NCBI RefSeq assembly: GCF_004216695.1
Contig: NZ_SGXC01000001.1
Location: 992,001-1,056,000, forward strand
Direction: 5' to 3'
Length of the DNA: 64,000 bases
Source of the DNA: Pigmentiphaga kullae
GTDB lineage: Bacteria > Pseudomonadota > Gammaproteobacteria > Burkholderiales > Burkholderiaceae_B
Shown here piece by piece: positions 36,764-45,738 of the stretch (position 1 is its first letter; every line of letters begins with the position of its first letter). The notes under the pieces are model-generated. The model ran no database searches and was not told the origin of the DNA. It worked only from the letters and a program-made list of their open reading frames with translations. Position numbers and translations under genes: made by a program.

Positions 36764-37348
36764 TCATTGTTTTTTTCCTGTTTCCTTCTTGCCGTCCTTG
36801 GCCGCCAGCACCGCGGCGGGCGGCTGGACGACGAAGTGGGCGAGGCGGTGCCGGTCGAACGATTCCAGGTTGCGTTCCCAGGTCTGCGGCTGGTGGTCGG
36901 CGTCCACCGGGATCTGGTCCATGTCGGTATAGATTTCGACGTTGTTGCCGTCCGGGTCCTTGAACACCAGGAACCAGTTCGCGCCGGGGCCGTGCTGGCC
37001 GATGCCGCGTTCGATGGTCACGCCCAGCTGGCGGGCCACGTCCACGGCGCGGCGCATTTCCTCGACCGATTCCACGTAGTACGAGAAGTGTTCGAGGCCG
37101 GGGCGCGTATAGCGCGGCAGCTCGTCGCGATCGGGGGCGTCGTCGGGGATGCGCGACAGGGCCAGGTCGTGGTGGTCTTCGCCCGCCCGCAGGAAAACCA
37201 TCTGGTCGCCGATGCGGTCGGACACGCGCAGGCCCATGACCTCGGTATAGAAACGCGTGGAGGCTTCCAGGTCGCGCACCATCAGGACCAGGTGGCCCAG
37301 CTTGCGCGTGCGGATGGGAGCGACCGGTTGCTGGTCGGTGGATGTCAC
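36764..37348 (-). CDS. VOC family (glyoxalase/extradiol dioxygenase-like) protein
   Basis: A 194-residue vicinal-oxygen-chelate protein. One beta-alpha-beta-beta-beta module starts KLGHLVLMVRDLEASTRFYT (His as first metal ligand), continues LEHFSYYVESVEEMRRAVDV and ends VFKDPDGNNVEIYTDMDQIP (Glu ligand). It may be an extradiol dioxygenase, lyase or isomerase. The start is GTG 37348 with AAGGAGG before it. A lysine-rich C-terminal tail follows. It sits between the FAH-family gene and the Bug gene. Confidence 0.9.
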   Translation of the reverse strand: MTSTDQQPVAPIRTRKLGHLVLMVRDLEASTRFYTEVMGLRVSDRIGDQMVFLRAGEDHHDLALSRIPDDAPDRDELPRYTRPGLEHFSYYVESVEEMRRAVDVARQLGVTIERGIGQHGPGANWFLVFKDPDGNNVEIYTDMDQIPVDADHQPQTWERNLESFDRHRLAHFVVQPPAAVLAAKDGKKETGKKQ

Positions 37349-37362
37349 GTTTGCCTCCTTGC

Positions 37363-38289
37363 CTATCGGCTTTCCTGCACGACGGTGTTCTCGATCGTGC
37401 CGATGTTCTCGATGTGAGCCACCATTCTGTCCCCCGCCTTCAGGTACATGCCGCGTCCCATGCCCACGCCGTCGGGTGTACCGGTGGCGATGAAGTCGCC
37501 GGGATGCAGGGTCAGGATGCGCGACAGGTAGGCGATCTGCTCGGCCACCGAGAAGATCATTTCCGAGGTGCTGCCGTCCTGCATGGTTTCGCCGTTGACC
37601 GCCAGCGACATGCGCAGCTGCTGGGGATCGCCGATGCAGCCCGCCGGCACCAGCCACGGGCCCATGGGGCCGAAGGTGTCGAAGCTCTTGCCGCGGAACC
37701 AGTCGTGGGTGAAGGGGTAGTCGGTACGGCGGTTGAGGTCGCGCGCGCTGATGTCGTTGAAGACGGTATAGGCGGCGATGGCCGACAGCGCGTCGTCGAC
37801 CGACACGTGGCGGCAGGTCTTGCCGATGACCACGCCCAGTTCCACTTCCCAGTCGAGCCGGCTGGTTTCGGGCGGCATCTGGACGTTCTCGCCGGTAGCG
37901 ACCACGCTGGTCTCGGCCTTCATGAAGATGTAGGGCTGGCTTTCGCTGCGCGCCGCCAGCTTGGTGCCCATCTCGTCGGCGTGTTCGTAGAAGTTGGACG
38001 CCGTCGCGAAGATGCGGCGGGGCTGGTAGGGAACGGCGTAGGTGGCGCCTTCCACCGCGGCGAGCCGGCCGCTTGCGGCGAGCTGGGCGGCGCGATCGGC
38101 CAACGTGGCGACCAGCGGGCCGCTGCCGGCCCAATCCGCGATCAGTGCGTCGATGCCCCCCGCCACGCGGGCCGGGTCCACGTCGCAGGCCTTTGCCAAT
38201 TGAGCCAGGTCGTACAGGGTGTCGTTGACCACCAGGCCAGGATGCTTGTTGCCGTTGCGCTGATAAGTCGCCAGACCGTGCCAGTTCAC
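37363..38289 (-). CDS. fumarylacetoacetate hydrolase family protein
   Basis: A 308-residue FAH-fold enzyme, related in layout to the one at 25798. Motifs include ATASNFYEHADEMG, RLDWEVELGVVIGKTCRHVS, NDISARDLNRRTDYPFTHDW and GDFIATGTPDGVGMG. The start is GTG 38289 with CAAGGAGA upstream. It heads the FAH-VOC-Bug operon. It would act on a 2-oxo acid made by ring cleavage. It is divergent from the GntR gene at 38618, the likely regulator. Confidence 0.93.
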   Translation of the reverse strand: MNWHGLATYQRNGNKHPGLVVNDTLYDLAQLAKACDVDPARVAGGIDALIADWAGSGPLVATLADRAAQLAASGRLAAVEGATYAVPYQPRRIFATASNFYEHADEMGTKLAARSESQPYIFMKAETSVVATGENVQMPPETSRLDWEVELGVVIGKTCRHVSVDDALSAIAAYTVFNDISARDLNRRTDYPFTHDWFRGKSFDTFGPMGPWLVPAGCIGDPQQLRMSLAVNGETMQDGSTSEMIFSVAEQIAYLSRILTLHPGDFIATGTPDGVGMGRGMYLKAGDRMVAHIENIGTIENTVVQESR

Positions 38290-38386
38290 GGGATCTCCTT
38301 GTTGCTGTCCGTGTTGAATCCAGGAAGGGCGGGGCCGGTGTAGCCACCCATTTCCGCTCCTTGTTTGGAATACTTTAAGTGCATCG

Positions 38387-38394
38387 TGTATACA
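38387..38394. promoter_or_regulatory. TGTATACA palindrome, candidate GntR/FCD operator
   Basis: TGTATACA (38387-38394), an 8-base palindrome with a GTATAC core as in several GntR-family operators, about 98 bases from the FAH start codon. A short palindrome like this can occur by chance. Confidence 0.35.
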
Positions 38395-38573
38395 TGTCAA
38401 TCGGTTTGAGATAATTTTTTTGTGATGTGTGTGCCAGGGAAAGACTTGAAGAAATTTTCCCAGAGGGGCTGATGCGGAATTTTCTTGTATGCAGAATCGT
38501 CTTAATGTGTTCAATGACGATAGGTACGCATATCTACATGCCATTCATGTTCATGGTGCCAGGGGTGCCCGCG
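38395..38573. other. AT-rich divergent promoter region
   Basis: The spacer between divergent FAH and gntR genes (38290-38617) is distinctly AT-richer than its neighbours, with a T run at 38416-38421. No ORF is credible. It probably holds promoters for both directions. Confidence 0.5.
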
Positions 38574-38579
38574 TATAAT
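38574..38579 (+). promoter_or_regulatory. -10 box of gntR
   Basis: Perfect TATAAT, 38 bases before the gntR start. TTCATG at 38550-38555 is an imperfect -35 at 18-base spacing. Confidence 0.5.
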
Positions 38580-38617
38580 CCGGGGGCATTCGATGGCCCA
38601 TCTAGAAGGACGCTTTC

Positions 38618-39265
38618 GTGACCACCATTGCCGCTCGGATCAGCCAGTCGCTGGCTGACGAGATCATCGCGGGTACCCTGGCCCCGGGCGAAAAGCTCGA
38701 GGAGCCCTCGCTGGCCGAGCGCTTCCAGGTCTCGCGTACGCCCATCCGCGAGGCGCTGCGCCTGCTCAACGCCCGTGGCCTGATCGAACTGGTGCCGCGC
38801 CGGGGCGGCGTGGTGGCCAACGTCAGCGCCGAACAGCTTGCCGACATGCTCGAGGCGCTGTGCGAACTGGAGTCGCTGTGCTGCCGCATCGCCACCCAGC
38901 GCATGAGCGCGATGCAGCGCCGCCAGCTCGAACTGCTGCACGAGGAAACCCAGCAGGTGTCCGAGCGTGGCGATGCCGACGCCTATCTCAGGCTCAATGC
39001 GCGCTTTCACCAGCTCATCTGCCAGGGCACGCAGAACCAGACCCTGGTCGCGCAGGTGGAAAACCTGCGCGACCGGCTGGCACCGGTCCGCGCCGCGCAA
39101 AGCGGCGTCGAGCGCCGCTTCGAGACTTCCCACCGCGAACACGAGAAAATCGTGGAAGCGGTGCTGGCCGGGCAGCCCGAGCAGGCCTACCTGGCCATGC
39201 GCAGCCACACCACCCGGCTGACGCTCCATGTGATGGAGCAGATCGAGGCCCAACGCGCCGGCTAG
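38618..39265 (+). CDS. GntR family transcriptional regulator (FCD/FadR subfamily)
   Basis: A 215-residue regulator. The winged HTH has DEIIAGTLAPGEKLEEPSLA, RFQVSRTPIREALRLLNARG and LIELVPRRGG. The all-helical FCD domain holds metal-binding histidines in RFHQLICQG, HREHEKIVEAV and MRSHTTRLT. The start is GTG 38618 with AGAAGGA upstream. It is divergent from the FAH-VOC-Bug operon and followed by a solute-binding-like gene. FCD regulators usually sense carboxylic acids, matching those neighbours. Confidence 0.93.
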   Translation: MTTIAARISQSLADEIIAGTLAPGEKLEEPSLAERFQVSRTPIREALRLLNARGLIELVPRRGGVVANVSAEQLADMLEALCELESLCCRIATQRMSAMQRRQLELLHEETQQVSERGDADAYLRLNARFHQLICQGTQNQTLVAQVENLRDRLAPVRAAQSGVERRFETSHREHEKIVEAVLAGQPEQAYLAMRSHTTRLTLHVMEQIEAQRAG

Positions 39266-39309
39266 CGGCTTCCACTCGCGCGCCGGCCTACCGAAGGAAC
39301 AGACCCACC

Positions 39310-40038
39310 ATGCAGCCTACCGAAGCCCTCCGCGCCGCCTTCACGCCCAAGCAGGTCCTGCGCGCGTCCATCAACGTCGGCAATCCCATTCTTGCCAGCC
39401 GCGACGACCGGCACGGCGCGCGCGGCGTGTCGGTAGACCTGGCGCGGGAACTGGCCAGGCGGCTGGGCGTGGGGTTGGAACTGGTGGTCTTTCCGTCGGC
39501 CGGCGAGTCGGTCGAGGCGGTGGCAGCCGAGCAGGCCGACATCGGTTTCTTCGCCATCGATCCCACGCGCGGCGAGCTCATCTCGTTCACCGATGCCTAC
39601 GTGGTGATCGAAGGAGCCTACCTGGTGCGCGACGGCTCGCCCATCGCCGCCCATGCGGATGTGGACCGGCCGGGCGTGCGCGTCACGGTCGGCAAGGGCA
39701 GCGCCTACGATCTCTACCTGAGCCGCAGCCTGCAGCAGGCCAGCATCGAGCGCGCGCCGACGTCGCCGGCGGTGGTCGACGTGTTCCTGGAAAGCGGCGC
39801 CGACGTGGCGGCGGGCGTGCGCCAACAGCTCGAGGCCGACGCCGCGCGGCTGGGCGGTGTGCATCTGCTGCCGGGCCATTTCATGCTGATCCGGCAGGCG
39901 ATGGGCGTGCCCAAGTCGCGGGGCGAGGCCGCCGCCGATTACCTGCGCGCCTTCGTCGAGGAAATGAAGGTGTCGGGGTTCGTCCAGGAGGCGCTGGCGC
40001 GCCACCAGATCACCGGCGCGGCGGTGCCATCGACATAA
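39310..40038 (+). CDS. family 3 solute-binding-like protein without signal peptide
   Basis: A 242-residue protein with the fold pattern of ABC-type amino-acid-binding proteins (VSVDLARELARRLGVGLELV, VEAVAAEQADIGFFAIDPTR, ISFTDAYVVIEGAYLV, VTVGKGSAYDLYLSR). It starts MQPTEALRAAFTPKQVLRAS with no hydrophobic signal, so it appears cytoplasmic. GAAGGAACAG precedes ATG 39310. It may be a ligand sensor or scavenger rather than a transporter part. No permease is nearby. It lies 44 bases after gntR and is probably co-transcribed. Confidence 0.8.
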   Translation: MQPTEALRAAFTPKQVLRASINVGNPILASRDDRHGARGVSVDLARELARRLGVGLELVVFPSAGESVEAVAAEQADIGFFAIDPTRGELISFTDAYVVIEGAYLVRDGSPIAAHADVDRPGVRVTVGKGSAYDLYLSRSLQQASIERAPTSPAVVDVFLESGADVAAGVRQQLEADAARLGGVHLLPGHFMLIRQAMGVPKSRGEAAADYLRAFVEEMKVSGFVQEALARHQITGAAVPST

Positions 40039-40050
40039 GGTCCGCGCCGG

Positions 40051-40842
40051 CTACCGCAGGCGCCGCCCCGGTCCCGCCAGGCTGCGTTCGATCCGCTTTC
40101 TTCTTTCTTCCAGCGCCTTGACCAGCGCCGGCACCCGCTCGGGTCTTATGCGGTCCTGCACCGCGCTCAGGCTCAGCGCCGCCATGGGGGCGCCGTGCGC
40201 ATCCGACACCCGCACCGCGAGGCCGCGCACGCCGGTCATGACCAGGCCGTCGCTCAGCGCATAGCCGTCCTCGCGTGCCCGCGCGACGGCGGCCCGCAGC
40301 GACGGTTCGGACACGTTGGGATAGGCGCGCAGCGGTTCGCGTATCGATTCGAACACCAGTTCCGCCTCGTCCTCGGGCAGGGCCGCGATCATGATGATGC
40401 CGCCCGCCCCCACGCCCAGCGGTCGGCGCGTGCCGACGTCGACGGTGAAGGCCTTGATGGGATAGGGGCCCATCTTGCGTTCGATGCAGACGGTGTCGTA
40501 GCCCGAGCGCACGGCCAGGAAGGCGGTGTCGCCGGTTTCGTCGGCCAGTGCCTGCATGTCGGGCCCGCATAGCTGGCGCAGGTCGGCGCGGCCGCTGGAG
40601 ACGGACCAGCCCAGCACTGCCATCTCCATGCCCAGGCGGTAGCGCCGGGTGTCCTCGTCCTGTTCGACCAGGCCATGCTGCAACAGTGACGTCAGCAGCC
40701 GGTGGACGGTGGGTTTGGACAGGCCGGAGGCATGCTGGAGATCGATCAGGCGCAGGCCGGATTCGCCGGCCGACGCCAGGAGCCGCAGCACCGCGACGGC
40801 CCGGTCCACGGTCTGCGCGCCGCTGGTGTCGGGACGGTTCAT
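40051..40842 (-). CDS. IclR family transcriptional regulator
   Basis: A 263-residue IclR regulator. TVDRAVAVLRLLASAGESGL and HASGLSKPTVHRLLTSLLQH form the HTH; the effector domain has AVRSGYDTVCIERKMGPYPI and GVGAGGIIMIAALP. ATG 40842 (M-N-R-P-D) fits family length. An in-frame GTG at 40875 overlaps the stop of the Bug gene as GTGA and could be used instead. Being last in the 44010-40051 operon, it likely regulates that operon and perhaps the divergent molybdenum hydroxylase. Confidence 0.92.
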   Translation of the reverse strand: MNRPDTSGAQTVDRAVAVLRLLASAGESGLRLIDLQHASGLSKPTVHRLLTSLLQHGLVEQDEDTRRYRLGMEMAVLGWSVSSGRADLRQLCGPDMQALADETGDTAFLAVRSGYDTVCIERKMGPYPIKAFTVDVGTRRPLGVGAGGIIMIAALPEDEAELVFESIREPLRAYPNVSEPSLRAAVARAREDGYALSDGLVMTGVRGLAVRVSDAHGAPMAALSLSAVQDRIRPERVPALVKALEERRKRIERSLAGPGRRLR

Positions 40843-40871
40843 GGCGCGCATCGTAGCATGCAGGTTGGCCG

Positions 40872-41849
40872 TCACTCGCCGTCGAGCTTGATGCCGGTCT
40901 TGCTGACGATGCCGCTGTACAGGTCGATCTGCTGCTTCCAGAACGCGGCCAGTTCCGCGGGCGTGGAACCGACGGCCTCGGACCCCGCATCCTTGAACCG
41001 CTGGCGCGACTGCGGGTCTTTCGCGGCGGCCGAGACGGCCGCGGCCAGGCGGTCCAGGACGGGCTTGGGCGTGCCCGCCGGCGCGTAGATCGCGACCCAG
41101 AACGGGAACGCGTAGCCGGGCACGGCTTCGGCCACGGTGGGCACGTCGGGCAGCATGGCCGAACGCTCGGTGGTGGTCACGCCCAGCGCCCGCACCCGTC
41201 CTTCGTGGATGTTGCCGATCTGCGGCGGCACGCCGTCCAGCATCATGTGGATGCGTCCGCCCAGCAGGTCCTGCATGGCCGCCGCCGTGCCCTTGTAGGG
41301 CACGTGCTGCATGTTGACGCCGGCCAGGGTCTTGAACAGTTCGGAGGCCAGGTGGATGGCGGTGCCGTTGCCGGAAGACCCATAGTTGTATTTGTCGGGA
41401 TTCTTCTTGAGCAGTTCGACGAACTCCTTCATGTTCCTGGCCGGCACCTTGGAATTGACGACCATGACCAGCGGGAACTGGGCGACCAGGGACACGGGCG
41501 CGAAGTCCTTGACGGGGTCGAAGCCCAGCCGTTCCTTGCCCAGCAGGCCGGTGGCGACGGCGGACGAGGAATTGAAGATCAGGGTGTAGCCGTCCGGCGC
41601 GGCGTTGGCCACGGTCTTGGCGGCGATGGCGCCGCCAGCGCCGGCCATGTTCTCCACGACGACCTGTTGCTTGAGGTCCTCGGCCATCTTCACCGCGGCG
41701 ATGCGGGCCAGCTGGTCGATGCCGCCGCCCGGCGAGAATGGCACCAGCAGCCGCACGGGGCGGGTGGGGAAGTCGGCCGCGCGGACCGGCAGGGTGGCGG
41801 TGGCGGCCAGCGCGAAGGCGGCCGCCAGGTGGATCAGGGGTTTGATCAT
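40872..41849 (-). CDS. Bug/TTT family periplasmic solute-binding receptor
   Basis: A 325-residue Bug receptor with signal peptide (HLAAAFALAATATLPVRAAD), PVRLLVPFSPGGGIDQLARI, NMAGAGGAIAAKTVANAAPD, NYGSSGNGTAIHLASELF and VPYKGTAAAMQDLLGGRIHM. GGAGAC lies before the ATG. It is cotranscribed with an IclR gene and with the NIPSNAP, RraA and M19-like genes upstream. Confidence 0.93.
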   Translation of the reverse strand: MIKPLIHLAAAFALAATATLPVRAADFPTRPVRLLVPFSPGGGIDQLARIAAVKMAEDLKQQVVVENMAGAGGAIAAKTVANAAPDGYTLIFNSSSAVATGLLGKERLGFDPVKDFAPVSLVAQFPLVMVVNSKVPARNMKEFVELLKKNPDKYNYGSSGNGTAIHLASELFKTLAGVNMQHVPYKGTAAAMQDLLGGRIHMMLDGVPPQIGNIHEGRVRALGVTTTERSAMLPDVPTVAEAVPGYAFPFWVAIYAPAGTPKPVLDRLAAAVSAAAKDPQSRQRFKDAGSEAVGSTPAELAAFWKQQIDLYSGIVSKTGIKLDGE

Positions 41850-41895
41850 GAGTGTCTCCGTTGTGCGGGCCTGTCGCGGCCCATGTGGCCGCGCG

Positions 41896-42261
41896 TCAGG
41901 GTTGGCCGGACAGGTCCAGGCCGCGCGCGTCGTCGATGAGGTGGGCCAGGCGTTCGCGGAAGAAGGGCGCCGGCTTGAGGATGCGGCATTCCTGCGCCAG
42001 CATCAGCGGCCTGGCCTGGGCCAGGAAGGCCTTCCAGTCCGGGTCGGCGAACAGCGCCTCGCGGCAGTCCATGCGCTGTTGCAGGCTGCGGTAGCCCCAC
42101 TGCGTGACGGTCTGGTTCAGGGCGCCGATCTCGCTCACGTAGTAGCCCAGCAGCGCCGGCAGGTGGCGCATCTGCGCCGCCATGCCTTCCTTCCTGTACA
42201 GCGCGACGAAGGCGTCGAGGTTGCCCGGATGATAGGTATAGAGCCGCTGTTCGACGATCAT
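41896..42261 (-). CDS. NIPSNAP family protein
   Basis: A 121-residue protein with the NIPSNAP/dimeric alpha-beta barrel pattern: MIVEQRLYTYHPGNLDAFVA at the start and a central NQTVTQWGYRSLQQRMDCR. The family is of unknown activity and related in fold to ferredoxin-like monooxygenases. Its ATG overlaps the stop of the RraA-like gene (ATGA), so the two are coupled. Its role in the operon is unknown. Confidence 0.85.
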   Translation of the reverse strand: MIVEQRLYTYHPGNLDAFVALYRKEGMAAQMRHLPALLGYYVSEIGALNQTVTQWGYRSLQQRMDCREALFADPDWKAFLAQARPLMLAQECRILKPAPFFRERLAHLIDDARGLDLSGQP

Positions 42262-43022
42262 GTCGCCTCCCGCTGGTCCTGGCTGAACTTGTAGACGTGG
42301 GTGCGCCTGGCCAGTTCGGGAATGGGCATGCCGTCCTGGATGTCGCGGTAGCGGCGGGCCTCGCCTTCGCCGATTTCCTGGGCGCGCTTGAGCACCGTCT
42401 CGACGGCTTCGCGCGGGATGAAGCAGATGGCGCCTTCGTCGGCCACCACCAGGTCGCCGGGCCGCACCTGCACGCCGCGTATGTGCACGATGCCGTTGAT
42501 GGCGACGGTCTCCAGCCGCCACTTGCCCGTGATGGAACTGACGCCGCGCGACCAGATCGGGAAGTCCTGCGAGCGCGACTGCTCCACGTCGCGGATGGCG
42601 CCGTCGATGACGGCGCCCGCCTCGCCCTGGCGCTTGGCGATGGCGGCCGACAGCCCGCCCATGTTGGAGATGCCGGGCACGCCTTCGATCACGAGCACGT
42701 CGCCGGGTTCGGCCAGGTTGTGGGCCTCGATCTCGGCCATCTTCGAGATGCGGTCCTTGGCGCCCTTGTAGGCGTCGTCGCGCTGCTCGACGTTGCGCAG
42801 GGTGAGCGCCGGGCCGGCCATGCGGCGTCCGGGCAGGGTGGGCGGCAGGTCGCAGCCCGGCACCACGCTGCACAGGCCCAGCTCGTCCATGGCGTCGGAC
42901 ACGGTGCCGGTCAGGTCCTCCAGGGCGAGGAAGGCGTCGATGACGGATTGCGGATAGCGGGGGATGTCGAGATCGCCGAAGACGGCGGCGGGCAGCTTGC
43001 CCAGGGGAGTCTTGCTGGTCAT
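42258..43022 (-). CDS. RraA-like/4-hydroxy-4-methyl-2-oxoglutarate aldolase family protein
   Basis: A 254-residue RraA-family protein. It has ALEDLTGTVSDAMDELGLCS, the GRRMAGPALTL block, DVLVIEGVPGISNMGGLSAA, GAVIDGAIRDVEQSRSQDFP and RPGDLVVADEGAICFIPREA. The R and D in the DGAIRD motif are the substrate and metal residues of HMG/CHA aldolases. Family members are pyruvate aldolases, oxaloacetate decarboxylases or RNase E inhibitors; the catabolic setting favours aldolase. It lies 16 bases after the M19-like gene. Confidence 0.88.
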   Translation of the reverse strand: MTSKTPLGKLPAAVFGDLDIPRYPQSVIDAFLALEDLTGTVSDAMDELGLCSVVPGCDLPPTLPGRRMAGPALTLRNVEQRDDAYKGAKDRISKMAEIEAHNLAEPGDVLVIEGVPGISNMGGLSAAIAKRQGEAGAVIDGAIRDVEQSRSQDFPIWSRGVSSITGKWRLETVAINGIVHIRGVQVRPGDLVVADEGAICFIPREAVETVLKRAQEIGEGEARRYRDIQDGMPIPELARRTHVYKFSQDQREAT

Positions 43023-43038
43023 GGGGTGTCCTTGGGGG

Positions 43039-44010
43039 TCAGGCGGCGGGCGTGCCCGCCATCACGATGCGGAAGAGCCGCAGGAAGTTGTCGCGGGCGA
43101 TGGCGTCGATGTCCCGGCGTGCCAGGCCGATGTCCGCCAGGCCGGCCAGCATGTCCTGCTGGGCCTGCAGGCCGTCGATGGGGTAGCGCCACGGCCAGGT
43201 CCCGTAGACCTCGGGCTTGCGCATGAATTCCTGGTAGCGCTCGGCCGGCTGGTCGGTGATGAAGTCCGAGCCTATGCCCACGTGCGCGACGCCGATGCGG
43301 TCGACGGCATAGCGGATGTGCGCCACCACGTCCTGCACGCCCGGGGTCTCGCCCGGCATGCGCACCAGCGGCGGCAGATAGGTGATGCCCAGCACGCCGC
43401 CGTTGGCCTTGAGCGCGTCCAGCAGGGCGTCGCTCTTGTTGCGGGCGTTGGGGCACAGGGCGTAGGCGTTGGCATGCGTCACCGCCACCGGATGGCGCGA
43501 GATGGCCAGCACGTCCAGGCCGCTGCGGTCGCCCACGTGCGACAGGTCGATGACGATGCCCAGGTCGTTCAGCACGCCCACCAGCTCGCGGCCGAGCGAG
43601 GACAGGCCGGCGTCGGCCGGCTCGGCGCAGCCGTCGCCGTACAGGTTGCGGATGTTGTGCGCGACCTGGATCACGCGCACGCCCAGCGCGTGGAAGAGTT
43701 CCATCAGTTTCAGGTCGCGCTCCACGCCCGGCACGTTCTGGTAGCCCAGCACGATGCCCAGCTTGCCCGCCTGGCGGGCGCGCTCGAAGCCGTCGCCGTC
43801 CTCGACCACCTGGACCAGGTCCGACAGGGTGGCCAGATGCGCGCGGTAGTCCGCCAGTTGATTCAGCGAATGGCGCAGGTCGGGAATGGGATTGATGCCG
43901 CGAAAATTGTTCAGCGTGATGTGGACGGCTTCCACGCCGTGGGCCAGGCTGGCCTCGGCGTAGGCGGCGGTCATGCGCGCGCCGTTCAGCAAGTCGAATA
44001 CCTTGATCAT
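43039..44010 (-). CDS. peptidase M19 (membrane dipeptidase)-like protein with altered metal site
   Basis: A 323-residue amidohydrolase-fold protein of the M19 renal-dipeptidase group. Present are GVRVIQVAHNIRNLYGDGC, GIVIDLSHVGDRSGLDVL (ligand His), AVTHANAYALCPNARNKSD (second His) and HVGIGSDFITDQP (Asp). Missing are the N-terminal HxD pair (the start reads MIKVFDLLNGARM) and the bridging glutamate, where VLGYQNV stands for the usual IEGG. The metal centre must differ, and dipeptidase activity is doubtful. AGGAAG precedes ATG 44010. It heads a five-gene operon. Confidence 0.85.
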   Translation of the reverse strand: MIKVFDLLNGARMTAAYAEASLAHGVEAVHITLNNFRGINPIPDLRHSLNQLADYRAHLATLSDLVQVVEDGDGFERARQAGKLGIVLGYQNVPGVERDLKLMELFHALGVRVIQVAHNIRNLYGDGCAEPADAGLSSLGRELVGVLNDLGIVIDLSHVGDRSGLDVLAISRHPVAVTHANAYALCPNARNKSDALLDALKANGGVLGITYLPPLVRMPGETPGVQDVVAHIRYAVDRIGVAHVGIGSDFITDQPAERYQEFMRKPEVYGTWPWRYPIDGLQAQQDMLAGLADIGLARRDIDAIARDNFLRLFRIVMAGTPAA

Positions 44011-44035
44011 GCTCGGTGGTCTTCCTGGTGATTGC

Positions 44036-44054
44036 TGGTCCGTAATGTGGACCG
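44036..44054. promoter_or_regulatory. operator-like inverted repeat 1
   Basis: TGGTCCG-TAATG-TGGACCG, sharing GGTCC/GGACC arms with the second site at 44101. It lies 26 bases upstream of the M19-like start, so it can cover that promoter. Confidence 0.6.
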
Positions 44055-44100
44055 GCGAGAGCAGGATTTTCTTTTCCACGGATTCATGTGTCGAGATTGA

Positions 44101-44119
44101 TGGTCCGGTATGCGGACCA
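44101..44119. promoter_or_regulatory. operator-like inverted repeat 2
   Basis: TGGTCCG-GTATG-CGGACCA, a perfect 7-base-arm palindrome with a five-base spacer. Its centre is 65 bases from site 1, about six helical turns. It lies 91 bases before the molybdenum hydroxylase operon start. Confidence 0.65.
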
Positions 44120-44209
44120 AAAGCACGAAACGTGGAAATCGCCGCCCCTCGCCCGGAGCCGGGGCCGGGAACGGCAGTTGCTGCGGCGACCGGTCTACCG
44201 GAGATCGCC

Positions 44210-44713
<504 letters not shown>

Positions 44714-44724
44714 CGGAGGCGGTC

Positions 44725-45726
44725 ATGGAAATGTTCCAGCTGCGGCGGGCCGAGGACGTGGCCCAGGCGGTGGGCGCGGCCGCCTACGCGGAGGACCGCC
44801 AGGGCGCGCCGGTCCGGTTCCTGGCGGGCGGCACGACGCTGATCGACCTGATGAAGTTGGACGTGGAACGGCCGGCCATGGTGATCGACATCGGCCGCTT
44901 GCCGCTGGACCGCATCGAACCCACGCCGGAGCATGGGGTGCGCATAGGCGCGATGGTACGCAATTCGGACCTGGCCCATGACCCGCTGATACGCGAGCGC
45001 TATCCGGTACTGTCGCAGGCCCTGCTGTCCGGGGCCTCGGCGCAGTTGCGCAACATGGCGACCACCGGCGGCAACCTGTTGCAGCGGACCCGCTGCGTGT
45101 ATTTCCGCGACGTGGCCATGCCCTGCAACAAGCGCGAGCCGGGGTCGGGCTGTCCCGCCATCGGCGGCTACAACCGCAACCTGGCGGTGCTGGGAACCAG
45201 CGAGTCCTGCATCGCCAGCAATCCGTCGGACATGAACGTCGCGCTGATGGCGCTGGGCGCCACCATCGAGATCCAGGGGCCCGAGGGCGCCCGCACGGTG
45301 GGCATCGACGATTTCTTCGTGCTGCCGGACGACACGCCGCAGCGCGAAACGGTGCTGGAGGCAGGCGAGCTGATCACGCACGTGACGCTGCCGCCGCTGC
45401 CGGCCGGCACCCGTTCGCATTACCTGAAGCTGCGGGACCGCGCGTCCTATGAGTTCGCCCTGGCCTCGGCGGCGGTGGTCGTGACCCTGGCCAACGGCGG
45501 CATCACGGCCGCGCGCTTCGCCATGGGCGGCATAGGCACGCGGCCCTGGCGCCTGCCGGCGACGGAAGTCCTGCTGGCGGGTGGAGCGCCCTCGGCGGCG
45601 GTGTTCGATGCCGCGGCGCGGGAACTGCTGCGCGAGGCACGGCCGCAAAGCCAGAACGCCTTCAAGATCGAGTTGGCGCGGCGCTGCCTGGTCCATGCCC
45701 TGGATACCGTGACGACGGCGGATTAG
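44725..45726 (+). CDS. FAD-binding subunit of xanthine dehydrogenase-family molybdenum hydroxylase (PaoB/HcrB-like)
   Basis: A 333-residue flavin subunit: FLAGGTTLIDLMK binds FAD near the start, then ATTGGNLLQRTRCVYFRDVA. An insertion holds four cysteines (RTRC, MPCNKR, GSGC and ESC) as in PaoB and 4-hydroxybenzoyl-CoA reductase, which carry an extra [4Fe-4S] cluster. GGAGGCGGTC leads into ATG 44725. It works with the genes at 44210 and 45739. Confidence 0.94.
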   Translation: MEMFQLRRAEDVAQAVGAAAYAEDRQGAPVRFLAGGTTLIDLMKLDVERPAMVIDIGRLPLDRIEPTPEHGVRIGAMVRNSDLAHDPLIRERYPVLSQALLSGASAQLRNMATTGGNLLQRTRCVYFRDVAMPCNKREPGSGCPAIGGYNRNLAVLGTSESCIASNPSDMNVALMALGATIEIQGPEGARTVGIDDFFVLPDDTPQRETVLEAGELITHVTLPPLPAGTRSHYLKLRDRASYEFALASAAVVVTLANGGITAARFAMGGIGTRPWRLPATEVLLAGGAPSAAVFDAAARELLREARPQSQNAFKIELARRCLVHALDTVTTAD

Positions 45727-45738
45727 CGGAGAACGACG

